A stretch of 64,000 bases of DNA from NCBI RefSeq assembly GCF_001043115.1, contig NZ_LFME01000002.1, positions 1-64,000 of the forward strand, read 5' to 3'. The position numbers and the translations under genes were made by a program. This document shows, in pieces, positions 1 to 8,462 of this stretch; the first letter of the stretch is position 1; every line of letters begins with the position of its first letter. This DNA comes from Xanthomonas sp. NCPPB 1128. Lineage in GTDB: Bacteria; Pseudomonadota; Gammaproteobacteria; Xanthomonadales; Xanthomonadaceae. The notes beneath the pieces are model-generated. The model searched no databases. It saw only the letters and a program-made list of their open reading frames with translations, and was not told the DNA's origin.

Positions 1-1775
1 GAGCGGGCGTCGGCGCTGCTGCTGGTCGGCACCTTGCCGGCCGACACGTACATCGCCACGTTGCCGGTGCCGCCGAAGGTCATGAAGCTGACCGTGCTCC
101 CGGCCGCCGCCTGGAAGCTGTACAGCGCATCGCCGCCCTGGCTGCTGAGGCCGCGCATCTCGACCTTGTTGGTCATCGTCTTGGTCGGCGGCACGCAGCT
201 GCTGTCCGACGGCGAGCACGGCGGGTTGGTGACCATCTGCAGCAGCATGTCCACGTCCAGGATGCCGGCGCCGATGGGGGTATTGGTGGCGATGGCGACC
301 GGGAACGGCCGCGCACTGGCGCGCAGCAGGTCGCGCATGCCGGTCCAGGTGAATGGGGTCTTGGCGATGCTCTGCACCATCGCCACCGCCGCGGCCACGT
401 GCGGGGACGCCATCGAGGTGCCGGCCATGCCGCCGATCTGCCAGTCGCCGGTCGGGCTTTGCGTGCCGCCGTTGATCACCTGGAAGATGTAGCCGCCGGG
501 GTTGCCGTCGATGTCGCCGCCGCCGCCCGGTGCGGCGAGGTCCACGCGCGTGCCGTAGTTGGAGTAGCTGGCGCGGCCGCCGTTGATGCGCGAGGCGCCG
601 ACACTGATGACGCCCTTGCACGAGGACATGGTGTAGGTGCCGGCATCGGCGTTGGAGTTGCCGGCGGCGACCACGATGATGGTGCCCTTGGCGTTGATCT
701 TGTCGATCGCGTCCTGGTAGAGCTGCGGGCAGCTGTCCGGGCCGCTGCTGCCCAGGCTCATGTTGATCACCTCGGCCGGGTTCGGGTTGGTCGGCAGGCC
801 GTCCACCGGCAGGCCGGCGGCGCACAGCATGCCGTCGGCGATGTCGCTGCCGAAGCCGCCGCAGGAGCCGAGCACGCGCACCGGCAGGATCTTGGCGTCG
901 TAGGCCAGGCCGGCGGTGGCCAGGTTGTTGTTGGTGACCTGGGCGATGGTGCCGGAGACGTGGCTGCCGTGCCAGGAACTGTTTTCCGGCGCATTGCCGC
1001 TGGCGCCCAGCGGGACGCAGTAGTCGGCCTCCACCCAGTCGCCCAGGTCGTCGCCGCCGGGCGCGCGGCCATCGGTGGCGCGGCGCGAGACGCGGTGGTC
1101 GGTGATCATGTCGTAGCCCGGCAGCACGTTGGCGGCCAGGTCGGGGTTGTTCTTGACCACGCCGGTGTCGACCACCGCCACCACCACGCCCTTGCCGGTG
1201 GAGCGGGTCCAGCCCTGCTCGGCGTTGACCCCGCCGACCGCGTTGTTGAAGTTCCACTGCAGCTTGGCGTAGGCCGGATCGTTGGGGGTGGTGGAGGCGG
1301 CGGCTGCGGCGACGGCCGGCCCGCGCACGCTGGCCTCGTCCAGGCGCTGGTATAGGCGGTCGACCTGCACCGATTCCACCGACGGATCGGCCTTGAGTTC
1401 GGCGATGAAGGCGGCGCGCTCGCTGTCGCTGAGGTGGCGCGAGGTCTGCACCACGTGCCAGCCCGGTACCGCCATGTCGCGCAGTACCTTGGCACTGACC
1501 GCGCTGCGCAGGGTCAGGCCATTGCTGCCGATCTGCGCGCGCTGCATGCCGCTGCGGGCTACCGCGCTGCTCAGGGTGGTGGCGAGCATGCTGCGTGCCT
1601 GGGTGCCGCCATCGCGGGTCTTGACGATGAAGCGCTGGCCCAGGTCGTTGGCGCTGGCCGACTGCGGCACAGGGCCCTGCACGCCGCCCATGCCGATGGT
1701 GGGCGTGGCCGCCTGCGCGGCACCGGCGAACAGGACGGCGGCGAGGGCAGCGGCGAGGGTGTTGGAAGACATCAT
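1..1775 (-). CDS. Secreted S8 subtilisin-like serine protease A (C-terminus beyond window)
   Basis: Exported subtilase, partial: the frame runs off the window start, so the C-terminus is missing. A short signal peptide (residues 1-23, ending AQA) precedes an inhibitor-like prodomain. The catalytic triad is visible: Asp203 in VVAVVDTG, His269 in WHGSHVSG, and Ser in GTSMASPHVA. After the catalytic domain comes a pre-peptidase C-terminal (PPC)-like beta domain (DALYSFQAA...), still in progress at the edge. Start taken at tandem ATGs (1775 or 1772) with AGGA just upstream. It lies 64 bp downstream of the adhesin gene on the same strand and resembles the protease at 51257 in architecture. Cleavage or maturation of surface proteins, perhaps the neighbouring adhesin, is an inference from context only. 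Confidence 0.93.
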   Translation of the reverse strand, partial: MMSSNTLAAALAAVLFAGAAQAATPTIGMGGVQGPVPQSASANDLGQRFIVKTRDGGTQARSMLATTLSSAVARSGMQRAQIGSNGLTLRSAVSAKVLRDMAVPGWHVVQTSRHLSDSERAAFIAELKADPSVESVQVDRLYQRLDEASVRGPAVAAAAASTTPNDPAYAKLQWNFNNAVGGVNAEQGWTRSTGKGVVVAVVDTGVVKNNPDLAANVLPGYDMITDHRVSRRATDGRAPGGDDLGDWVEADYCVPLGASGNAPENSSWHGSHVSGTIAQVTNNNLATAGLAYDAKILPVRVLGSCGGFGSDIADGMLCAAGLPVDGLPTNPNPAEVINMSLGSSGPDSCPQLYQDAIDKINAKGTIIVVAAGNSNADAGTYTMSSCKGVISVGASRINGGRASYSNYGTRVDLAAPGGGGDIDGNPGGYIFQVINGGTQSPTGDWQIGGMAGTSMASPHVAAAVAMVQSIAKTPFTWTGMRDLLRASARPFPVAIATNTPIGAGILDVDMLLQMVTNPPCSPSDSSCVPPTKTMTNKVEMRGLSSQGGDALYSFQAAAGSTVSFMTFGGTGNVAMYVSAGKVPTSSSADAR

Positions 1776-1812
1776 CTGCGGATCCTGGAAGAGAGAGGAG
1801 AGAAGGAGAAAC

Positions 1813-1835
1813 CCGCGGCGCACGCGGCGCCGCGG
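1813..1835 (-). terminator. Hairpin between adhesin A and protease A
   Basis: A perfect 9-bp GC stem (CCGCGGCGC / GCGCCGCGG, 5-nt loop) lies directly after the adhesin stop codon. On the minus strand it is followed by a pyrimidine-rich run (GTTTCTCCTTCTC). It looks like a weak intrinsic terminator or attenuator that could lower protease expression relative to adhesin. Cassette B has the same spacer length but no comparable hairpin. Confidence 0.4.
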
Positions 1836-1839
1836 CACG

Positions 1840-4224
1840 TCACAGATCGATGCCCACGCCGATGCCGGCCGAGGACTCGCCGCTGCTGAAGGCGCCGCCC
1901 AGGCTGAACGAGGCGCGCTCGCCGATCTTGCGGGCATAGCCGATCGACAGCGCCTGCTGCCCGCCCTGGAAGCCGGCGCCGACCGACACGCGCCCACGCG
2001 GGCTCTGCGTGCCGGCGGCGTTGACCGCCATGTTGAGCATCGCCGCGCTCATCGCGCCGAGCCGGTCCATGCGCCGGTCCATGCCGTCCAGGCGATGCTC
2101 GGTGTCGGTGCGCAACTGGTTGAAGCTGTCGTCCAGCGCGGTGATGCGGGTGTTGGTGTAGGCGTTGGCGCTGCTCAGGGTGGCGTTGTTGCCGGCGCGC
2201 AGTTGCGCCACGTTGACCGCGTCGGTGTCGGCGCTGCCGGCGGCGACGTTGGCGACCTGGCGCTCGTTGCCGGTGCTGCCCACCGACACCGTGTTGGCGC
2301 GGTTGGCGACCGAACCCTGGCCCAGCGCCACCGAGTTGGCGGCGCTGGCCGAGGCGCCCTGGCCGAGCGCAGTGGCCGACGCGGCCGACGCGTTGGCGCT
2401 CTCGCCGACCGCCACCGCATTGGTCGCCACCGCGGCGACGCGGGCGTTGGCGCCGACCGCGGTACTGCCGTCGGCATTGACCTGGGCATTGCCGCCGATG
2501 GCGGTGTCGTTGGGGCCGTAGGCCAGCGACTGCGCACCCATCGCCAGGCCGTTGTTGCCATTGGCGGTGGCCCCGGAGCCGACGGCCACGGCATTGGTAC
2601 CGGCACCGGTGCTGGGCGCGGTGGCCGCACCGTCGCCGCCGCCGACGCTGATGCCGCCGGAACCGCCGATGGTGTTGAGGCGATTGCCGAAGCCGGTCAG
2701 CGCGGTATCGAGCGCGCCCATCGCCGAACCCAGGTCGGTGTACTTGGTGCCCTGCACCAGATAGTTGCCGCCGATCAGGTTGCCGTTGGCGTCGACCACG
2801 CTGCCGGCGCCGAACGCGGCGGCGACGTTGCGCAACTGCGCCAGGTTGACCGCATCGGTGTCCATGGTGCCGGCGGCCAGGTTGGTCAGCTGGCGCTCGG
2901 CGCCCGCCGCGCCGATGGAGACGGTGTTGTCGCGCTCGGAGATCGAGCCGGCGCCCAGCGCCACGCTGTTGTTGGTGATGGTCTGCTTGTCGCCGACGAA
3001 CTGCGAGTTGCCGACCCGCGCGTCCGGGCCGATCGCGATCGAGCGGTCGCCGAACACGTCGGCCTTGGTGCCCATGGCGATGCTGTCGTAGAACATCACC
3101 GGGGTATCGAGGAAGAAATTGCCGTTCCACACCATTCCCCCGCCCAGGGCCAGGCTGCGGGTGCCGCCGGCCCAGGAACCGTTGCCTAGCGCGGTGGCGC
3201 CGACGCCGCCGGCGAACGCCGCCGGGCCGACTGCGGTGCCGTCGTCGCTCTGCGCGTACGCGCTGGGGCCGATGGCCACGCTGTGGGTACCCCAGGCGCG
3301 TGCGCCGTTGCCGAAGGCGGTCGCCCACTCCGCGGTGGCCTGGCTCTGCGCGCCCACCGCCACGGCGGCGTACTGGTTGGCTACCGAGGTGGAGCCCACG
3401 GCCACGGTGCGGTTCGCACTGGCCTCGGCCAGCGCGCCGACCGCGGTGGAACTGTAGGCGGTGGCCAGCGCGCCGCCGCCCAGCGCGGTGGAAAGTGGGC
3501 CGGTGGCCTGGGTGGCCTGCAACTGCCTGCCGACATAGTCGAAGCCTGGATTCGTTTCCTCGCCGACATCGACGATGCCGCCGACCGCGACACTGGAGCG
3601 GTCGCTGGCGATCGCGCCGGCGCCGGCGGCCACGTTGTACTTGCCGCTGGCCTGCGCGCCTGCGCCCAGCGCGGTCGCGGCCACACCGGTGGCGGAGGTC
3701 TGCTGCAGGATCACCACGCCGTTGGAGACGTTCGAGAAATCCAGGTCGAGCATGCCGCCGACGGCGGTGGTGGAGATCTCGGTGGCCAGGCTGTTGTGGC
3801 CCACCGCCAGCGCATGGTCGGCGTAGCCGACCGCACCGCCGCCCAGCGCCATGGCGCCGGTGCCGACCGCCGAGGCGGCTTCGCCGGCGGCCAGCGCTTC
3901 GTCGCCTTCGGCGTCGGCGCCGGCATTGCTGTTGGCGCTGCCGGTGGCCTTGAAGTAGACGCTGGGGTCGTAGGTGGTCGCGGCCGGGGTCGCGTTGGCG
4001 TTGGCGTTGGCGTCGGTGGCTGTGGCGTCGGTGTCGGTGCCGGTGCCGGTGGTGGCGGGCTGGGCGGGCGCGGTGGTCGTAGCGGTCGTAGCGGTGGTAG
4101 TGGAGGGGGTCTGTGCCATGGCCGTCGATGCCAGGCACAGCGCGCAGGCCAGGGCCAGGGTGCTGTAGGCGCGGGGAATCGGATGACGGGCGGCGGTGCC
4201 AAGGGGGGAAGTGCAATCGTTCAT
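1840..4224 (-). CDS. Trimeric autotransporter adhesin A (YadA-like)
   Basis: 794-residue trimeric autotransporter (type Vc secretion). An N-terminal signal region ends near STAMAQ (about residue 38). A long head of 14-residue YadA-type repeats with the A-x-G-x-x-A-x-A pattern follows, with two neck motifs (ERQLTNLAAG... and ERQVANVAAG..., each leading into DTDAVN-AQLR), a coiled-coil stalk near DGMDRRMDRL, and a C-terminal YadA anchor of four beta strands. The last residues are GVGIDL rather than the usual terminal aromatic, which may affect BAM recognition. The gene is divergent from the kinase at 4435. The 5' leader (CCAGCCCG...GATCGCCATG) resembles that of the adhesin at 53271. Likely role: surface adhesion or biofilm formation. 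Confidence 0.93.
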   Translation of the reverse strand: MNDCTSPLGTAARHPIPRAYSTLALACALCLASTAMAQTPSTTTATTATTTAPAQPATTGTGTDTDATATDANANANATPAATTYDPSVYFKATGSANSNAGADAEGDEALAAGEAASAVGTGAMALGGGAVGYADHALAVGHNSLATEISTTAVGGMLDLDFSNVSNGVVILQQTSATGVAATALGAGAQASGKYNVAAGAGAIASDRSSVAVGGIVDVGEETNPGFDYVGRQLQATQATGPLSTALGGGALATAYSSTAVGALAEASANRTVAVGSTSVANQYAAVAVGAQSQATAEWATAFGNGARAWGTHSVAIGPSAYAQSDDGTAVGPAAFAGGVGATALGNGSWAGGTRSLALGGGMVWNGNFFLDTPVMFYDSIAMGTKADVFGDRSIAIGPDARVGNSQFVGDKQTITNNSVALGAGSISERDNTVSIGAAGAERQLTNLAAGTMDTDAVNLAQLRNVAAAFGAGSVVDANGNLIGGNYLVQGTKYTDLGSAMGALDTALTGFGNRLNTIGGSGGISVGGGDGAATAPSTGAGTNAVAVGSGATANGNNGLAMGAQSLAYGPNDTAIGGNAQVNADGSTAVGANARVAAVATNAVAVGESANASAASATALGQGASASAANSVALGQGSVANRANTVSVGSTGNERQVANVAAGSADTDAVNVAQLRAGNNATLSSANAYTNTRITALDDSFNQLRTDTEHRLDGMDRRMDRLGAMSAAMLNMAVNAAGTQSPRGRVSVGAGFQGGQQALSIGYARKIGERASFSLGGAFSSGESSAGIGVGIDL

Positions 4225-4360
4225 GGCGATCTCGGGCTGGGAAACGGCAGGGCAGAAGGCGACGTCGGCGGCGCGTGTGCGCCTCCGTATCGGTCAGGAG
4301 TGGTCTGGATGTCGCGCCGTCGTCCCCGGGCGCGCTCCGTCATGTGAACTTAGGCCCGCC

Positions 4361-4377
4361 GTCACCGGCTTGTCACC
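4361..4377. promoter_or_regulatory. TCAC direct repeat, 11-bp period (candidate regulator site A)
   Basis: GTCACCGGCTTGTCACC carries two GTCAC half-sites exactly 11 bp apart in the 210-bp divergent region between adhesin A and kinase A. OmpR/PhoB-type regulators bind direct repeats at about one helical turn. The same motif at the same period recurs in the matching gap of cassette B (55718-55744). Assignment to the neighbouring regulators is inferred. Confidence 0.45.
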
Positions 4378-4434
4378 CGCAAGTTCTCGCATGATCATCA
4401 CAGGATTCTCACTGAACGGGCTGGGCACGGCGGC

Positions 4435-5790
4435 ATGAAGGCGTTCTGGAACTGGCTGGGCCGCGCGCCGCTGCTGGACGAGGTGGATCGGCGCAATGCG
4501 CGGGTGATCCAGCTGCTGCTGTTGTTCCTGGCGGTGACCATTCCCGCCACGATCGCGGTGGCGCTGGTCCTGGCCTGGCCGCAGTTGCGTGGGCAGGCGG
4601 TGCCGGCGGGCATGGTGGTGTCGCTGGGCATGAGTCTGTTGATCGGCGTGTGCGCGGCGATCGGCTTCGTGCGCGTGCGCCACGGCGCCTTGCGCGGCGG
4701 CGTGCGGCTGGCGCTCGGGGCGATGCTCGGCTCGCTGCTGGTCAATGCCGCCATCAATGGATTCCAGCGGCAACTGCCGGACCAACTGGCGCAGATGCTG
4801 GTGCTGATCCTGGCCGGCCTGGTGCTCGGGCGCCGCGCGCTGTGGGTGACGTTCGCCGCCCTGCTGCTGATGCTTGGTGTCGGCGTCGGCCATGACGCAC
4901 TGCTGGAACTCGCCGATACGCCCGCACAAGCCTTCTTCAACGTGCTGCCGGTGCTGTTCAGCTACCTGCTGGTGGCGCTGCTGCTGGACCGCACCACCCA
5001 GGCGCTGCGCGAGAGCCTGCGCGAGTCCAACGCGCGCGGCCAGCGCCTGCAGCAGGAAATGCAGGAGCGCGAACGCGCGCAGACCCAACTGATCCACGCG
5101 CAGAAGCGCGAGATCACCGAGCGCATGGCCAGCGGCCTGGCCCACGACTTCAACAACATCCTGGCGGTGATGTCCGGTTTCGCCGCCACACGTCACGAAG
5201 ACGACCTGGTCAGCGACACGCAACGCATCGCGCAACTGGAAGACAGCCTGGCGGCGGTGGAGGCATCGGCCGAGCGCGGCATGACCATCGTGCGCCGGCT
5301 GCTGCGCTTCAGCCGCCGCGATGCCGAGCATGTCGAACGCTTCGACGCCGCGGCCGCGGTGGAGGCGCTGCAGCCGATGCTGCGACAACTGCTGGAAGCA
5401 CGGATCGTGCTGCGCTGCGCGCTACCGGCGGCGCCGGCACCGATCCGCTTCGAGCGCAGCCAGTTCGACCTGATGCTGCTGAACCTGGCCTCCAACAGCC
5501 GCGACGCGATCGCCGACCGCGGCCATTTCGACATCACCGTCTCCAGCGAGGACGGCACCACCGTGATCGAGGTCGCCGACGACGGCGATGGCATGCCGGC
5601 CGAGGTGGCCGCGCAGGTGTTCGAGCCGTTCTACAGCACCAAGCCAGCCGATCGCGGCACCGGCCTGGGCCTGGCCGTGGTGCGCGACCTGGTGATGCGC
5701 GCCGGCGGGGAGATCCAGGTGCACAGCACGGTAGGCGTGGGCACGCGCTTCCGCATCGTGCTGCCGCACGCCGATGCGGTGTCGACGTAG
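4435..5790 (+). CDS. Membrane sensor histidine kinase, cassette A
   Basis: 451-residue histidine kinase. About six hydrophobic segments fill residues 25-185 with little periplasmic sequence, which suggests sensing in or at the membrane. A coiled coil (190-225) leads to the H-box GLAHDFNNIL with the phospho-acceptor His237. The ATPase domain shows the N-box (NLASNSRDAI), G1 (DDGDGMP), F-box (FEPFYSTK) and G2 (GTGLGLAVV). Start ATG chosen at the first in-frame Met before the hydrophobic region; no strong ribosome site is seen. It converges on the regulator at 5840 across a 49-bp gap, so kinase and regulator are transcribed separately. It is paralogous to the kinase at 55749. Confidence 0.93.
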   Translation: MKAFWNWLGRAPLLDEVDRRNARVIQLLLLFLAVTIPATIAVALVLAWPQLRGQAVPAGMVVSLGMSLLIGVCAAIGFVRVRHGALRGGVRLALGAMLGSLLVNAAINGFQRQLPDQLAQMLVLILAGLVLGRRALWVTFAALLLMLGVGVGHDALLELADTPAQAFFNVLPVLFSYLLVALLLDRTTQALRESLRESNARGQRLQQEMQERERAQTQLIHAQKREITERMASGLAHDFNNILAVMSGFAATRHEDDLVSDTQRIAQLEDSLAAVEASAERGMTIVRRLLRFSRRDAEHVERFDAAAAVEALQPMLRQLLEARIVLRCALPAAPAPIRFERSQFDLMLLNLASNSRDAIADRGHFDITVSSEDGTTVIEVADDGDGMPAEVAAQVFEPFYSTKPADRGTGLGLAVVRDLVMRAGGEIQVHSTVGVGTRFRIVLPHADAVST

Positions 5791-5839
5791 GGCCGCCTGG
5801 CTGCCCGCGCAGCGTCGCGCGCGCCAGCGAGGGGGCGCG

Positions 5840-6550
5840 CTAGCCTGCAGGATCGAAGATATAGCCCTTGCCATGCACCGCGGCCAACGGCAGCGGCTCG
5901 CCGCAGCGGCGCTGCACCTTGCTGCGCAAGCGGTGCACCATCGAATCCAGGCGGTGCGCGTCGAAGTCGTAGACGCGGTCGGTGAGGGCAGCGATCAACG
6001 CCTCGCGCGCCACCAGCAGGCCCGGTTGCTCGAGCAGGCGCAGGCACAGCCGACGTTCGCTGCCGGTCAGCGCGGCGGCGGCGCCGGAGGGCGACAGCAG
6101 GCACCAGCCATCCTCGCTCACCTGCCAGCGCCCGCGCGCCGGCGCCGCAGGCGGGCGCCCGCTCACGCGCCGCGCCAGGCTGTGCAGGGTCGCGGCCAGC
6201 AGGTCGATTTCCACCGGTTTGGACAGATAGGCGTCGGCGCCGCCGGTCAGGCCGCGGATACGGTCCTCGGTCTGGCCCAGGCTGGTCAGCATGACGATGC
6301 CGAGGTCCGGATACTGCAGGCGCAGCGCGCCGGCCAGGGTGAAGCCGTCGGTATCGGGCAGGCCGACATCCAGCACCACGATCTCGGCGCCCTCGCGCTG
6401 CACCCGTTGCTGCAGTTCCGCGCCGGTGCCGCAGCCGTCGGCGGCGAAGCCGAAGCGGCGCAGGCCCGGCACCAGGATCCGATCGCGCAGTATCGGATCG
6501 TCCTCCAGGACCAAGGTGCGCAGGGCGGCGGCAGCGGGATCGGAAGTCAT
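5840..6550 (-). CDS. OmpR-family response regulator, cassette A
   Basis: 236-residue two-domain regulator. The receiver domain (12-125) has the acidic pair EDD (17-19), phospho-acceptor Asp61 in VVLDVGLPD, the conserved Thr/Ser in MLTS and Lys in YLSKPVE. A C-terminal winged helix follows (LTGSERRLCLRLLEQ to HGKGYIFDP). ATG 6550 is preferred over an upstream in-frame ATG because the receiver fold begins about 10 residues later, as in homologous regulators. It is divergent from the GH15 gene. Likely partner: the convergent kinase at 4435. Likely targets: the adhesin and protease genes (inference). Confidence 0.9.
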   Translation of the reverse strand: MTSDPAAAALRTLVLEDDPILRDRILVPGLRRFGFAADGCGTGAELQQRVQREGAEIVVLDVGLPDTDGFTLAGALRLQYPDLGIVMLTSLGQTEDRIRGLTGGADAYLSKPVEIDLLAATLHSLARRVSGRPPAAPARGRWQVSEDGWCLLSPSGAAAALTGSERRLCLRLLEQPGLLVAREALIAALTDRVYDFDAHRLDSMVHRLRSKVQRRCGEPLPLAAVHGKGYIFDPAG

Positions 6551-6671
6551 GCGCAGGCGCAGTGTAGCGGCAGCCGGCCGCTTGCGCGCGCCTGAACGGC
6601 AGCGCGCGGCGATTACGCGACGCAAACACCGGCGCTGGCAGACTCGCCGCTCCTCCGTCCCGGCGCCCACG

Positions 6672-8462
6672 ATGGCCTCGCGAATCGAAGACTACGCCAT
6701 GCTCGGCAACTGCCGCAGCGCGGCCCTGGTGGACCGTTGCGGCTCGATCGACTGGCTGTGCCTGCCGCGCTTCGATTCCGATGCCCTGTTCGCCGCGCTG
6801 CTCGGCGAACCCGACCACGGCCGTTGGGCGATCGCGCCACAGGGCGCCTTCACCAGCACCCGCGCTTACCGCGACGGCAGCCTGGTGCTGGAGACGCGGT
6901 TCGAGACCGACACCGGCGCAGTGGCGCTGCTCGACTTCATGGTCGCCAGCCACGACGAGGTGATGCACAACCACGTGGTGCGGATCGTGCGCGGGCTGCA
7001 CGGCAAGGTGCCGCTGCGCATGCAACTGCAGTTGCGCTTCAACTACGGCCGCACCATCCCCTGGGTGTCGCAGATCGATGGCGGCCTGCAGGCGGTGGCC
7101 GGGCCGGACCAGATCGCGCTGCGCAGCCCGCAGGCCATGCACGGCCACGGCTTCGCCACCGAGTCCGAGTTCGTGCTGGACGCCGGCGAGAGCACCTGGT
7201 TCGTGCTCAGCCACGGCGCCTCGCATCTGGAACTGCCGCCGTTGCTGGCGCCGGAGCAGGCGCTGGCGCAGACCGAGGCGTTCTGGCACGGCTGGTCGCA
7301 TCGCTGCCTGCATGCCGGTCCATGGACCGAGGCGGTGCGGCGCTCGCTGGTGGTGCTGAAGGGCCTGAGCTACCTGCCCACCGGCGCGATCGTCGCCGCG
7401 CCGACCACCTCGCTGCCCGAACGCCTGGGCGGCGAGCGCAACTGGGACTACCGTTTCTGCTGGCTGCGCGATGCGGTGTTCACCCTGACCGCGTTGCGCT
7501 CGGCCGGCTACTTCGACGAGGCTGCCGCTTTCCATGGCTGGCTGCAGCGCACCGTGGCCGGGTCGCCGGACCAGTTGCAGGCGCTGTACGGCATCGGCGG
7601 CGAGCGGCGCATGTCCGAATGGCAGGTGGACTGGCTGCCCGGCTACGAAGGCGCCTCGCCGGTGCGCGTGGGCAATGCCGCGGTCGGCCAGTTCCAGCTC
7701 GACGTCTATGGCGAGGTGATCGCCGCGTTCCACCGCGGCCACCACGAGGGCATGGCCTCGGCGGTGCATGGTCGCTCGCTGGCGCGGCAGCTGCTGGAGG
7801 TGCTGGAAGAGCGCTGGCGCGAACCGGACGAAGGCATCTGGGAAATCCGCGACAAGCGCCAGCACTTCGTCCATTCCAAGGTGATGGCGTGGCTGGCGTT
7901 CGACTGCGGCGCCCGCGACGGCGTCACCGACGCCGATGCCACGCAACGCGCGCACTGGCGCGCGCTGGCCGACGAGATCCATGCGCAGGTGCTGGCGCAG
8001 GGCGTGCACCGCGACGGCTATTTCGTGCAGAGCTACGGCAGCGAGCGGCTGGACGCGGCGACCCTGCTGATCCCCTTGGTCGGCTTCCTGCCGCCGGACG
8101 ACCCGCGCGTGGCCGCCACCGCCGACGCCATCGCCGAACGCCTGAGCATCGACGGCCTGGTCGAACGCTACCGCGCCGACGACGACAGCGGCGACGGCCT
8201 GCCGGCCGGCGAGGGTACCTTCATCGCCTGCAGCTTCTGGCTGGTGGAGAACTACACGCTGCTCGGCCGTGGCGAACAGGCACGCACCCTGTTCGAGCGC
8301 CTGCTCGGGCTATGCAACGACGTCGGCCTGCTGGCCGAGGAATACGACCCGCGCAGCGGCCGCATGCTCGGCAATTTCCCGCAGGGCTACTCGCACGTGG
8401 CGCTGGTCCACGCGGCGCTGCGCCTGCATGGCTTGATCGGCGAACAGGATACCCATCCATGA
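6672..8462 (+). CDS. Glycoside hydrolase family 15 protein (glucoamylase/trehalase type)
   Basis: 596 residues. It begins MASRIEDYAMLGNCRSAALV, the hallmark N-terminus of the bacterial GH15 trehalase/glucoamylase-like family. An N-terminal beta-sandwich (about 1-220) precedes an (alpha/alpha)6 barrel with NWDYRFCWLRD at about 257-267 and the acidic motif EEYDPRSG at about 556, followed by LGNFPQGYSH. No signal peptide, so a cytoplasmic enzyme acting on alpha-glucosides (trehalose or maltodextrins; the substrate cannot be told from sequence). Its stop overlaps the zwf start (ATGA), which indicates translational coupling: glucose released here could feed the pentose phosphate or Entner-Doudoroff route through Zwf after phosphorylation. 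Confidence 0.9.
   Translation: MASRIEDYAMLGNCRSAALVDRCGSIDWLCLPRFDSDALFAALLGEPDHGRWAIAPQGAFTSTRAYRDGSLVLETRFETDTGAVALLDFMVASHDEVMHNHVVRIVRGLHGKVPLRMQLQLRFNYGRTIPWVSQIDGGLQAVAGPDQIALRSPQAMHGHGFATESEFVLDAGESTWFVLSHGASHLELPPLLAPEQALAQTEAFWHGWSHRCLHAGPWTEAVRRSLVVLKGLSYLPTGAIVAAPTTSLPERLGGERNWDYRFCWLRDAVFTLTALRSAGYFDEAAAFHGWLQRTVAGSPDQLQALYGIGGERRMSEWQVDWLPGYEGASPVRVGNAAVGQFQLDVYGEVIAAFHRGHHEGMASAVHGRSLARQLLEVLEERWREPDEGIWEIRDKRQHFVHSKVMAWLAFDCGARDGVTDADATQRAHWRALADEIHAQVLAQGVHRDGYFVQSYGSERLDAATLLIPLVGFLPPDDPRVAATADAIAERLSIDGLVERYRADDDSGDGLPAGEGTFIACSFWLVENYTLLGRGEQARTLFERLLGLCNDVGLLAEEYDPRSGRMLGNFPQGYSHVALVHAALRLHGLIGEQDTHP

Noticed and set aside
399-1355. Long open frame antisense to protease A
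   Set aside because: Gly/Ala/Val/His-rich product with no domain; it mirrors the codon bias of a gene whose triad and signal peptide are clear on the other strand.
1282-4347. Several 300-800 codon open frames overlapping adhesin A on both strands
   Set aside because: Arg/His- or Gly/Ala-rich low-complexity shadows of the repetitive YadA head; only the minus-strand 1840-4224 frame has signal, neck and anchor motifs.
6737-8458. N-terminal extension of Zwf through the GH15 gene
   Set aside because: The extension is a frame-shifted reading of the GH15 coding sequence; Zwf begins at the ATGA overlap.
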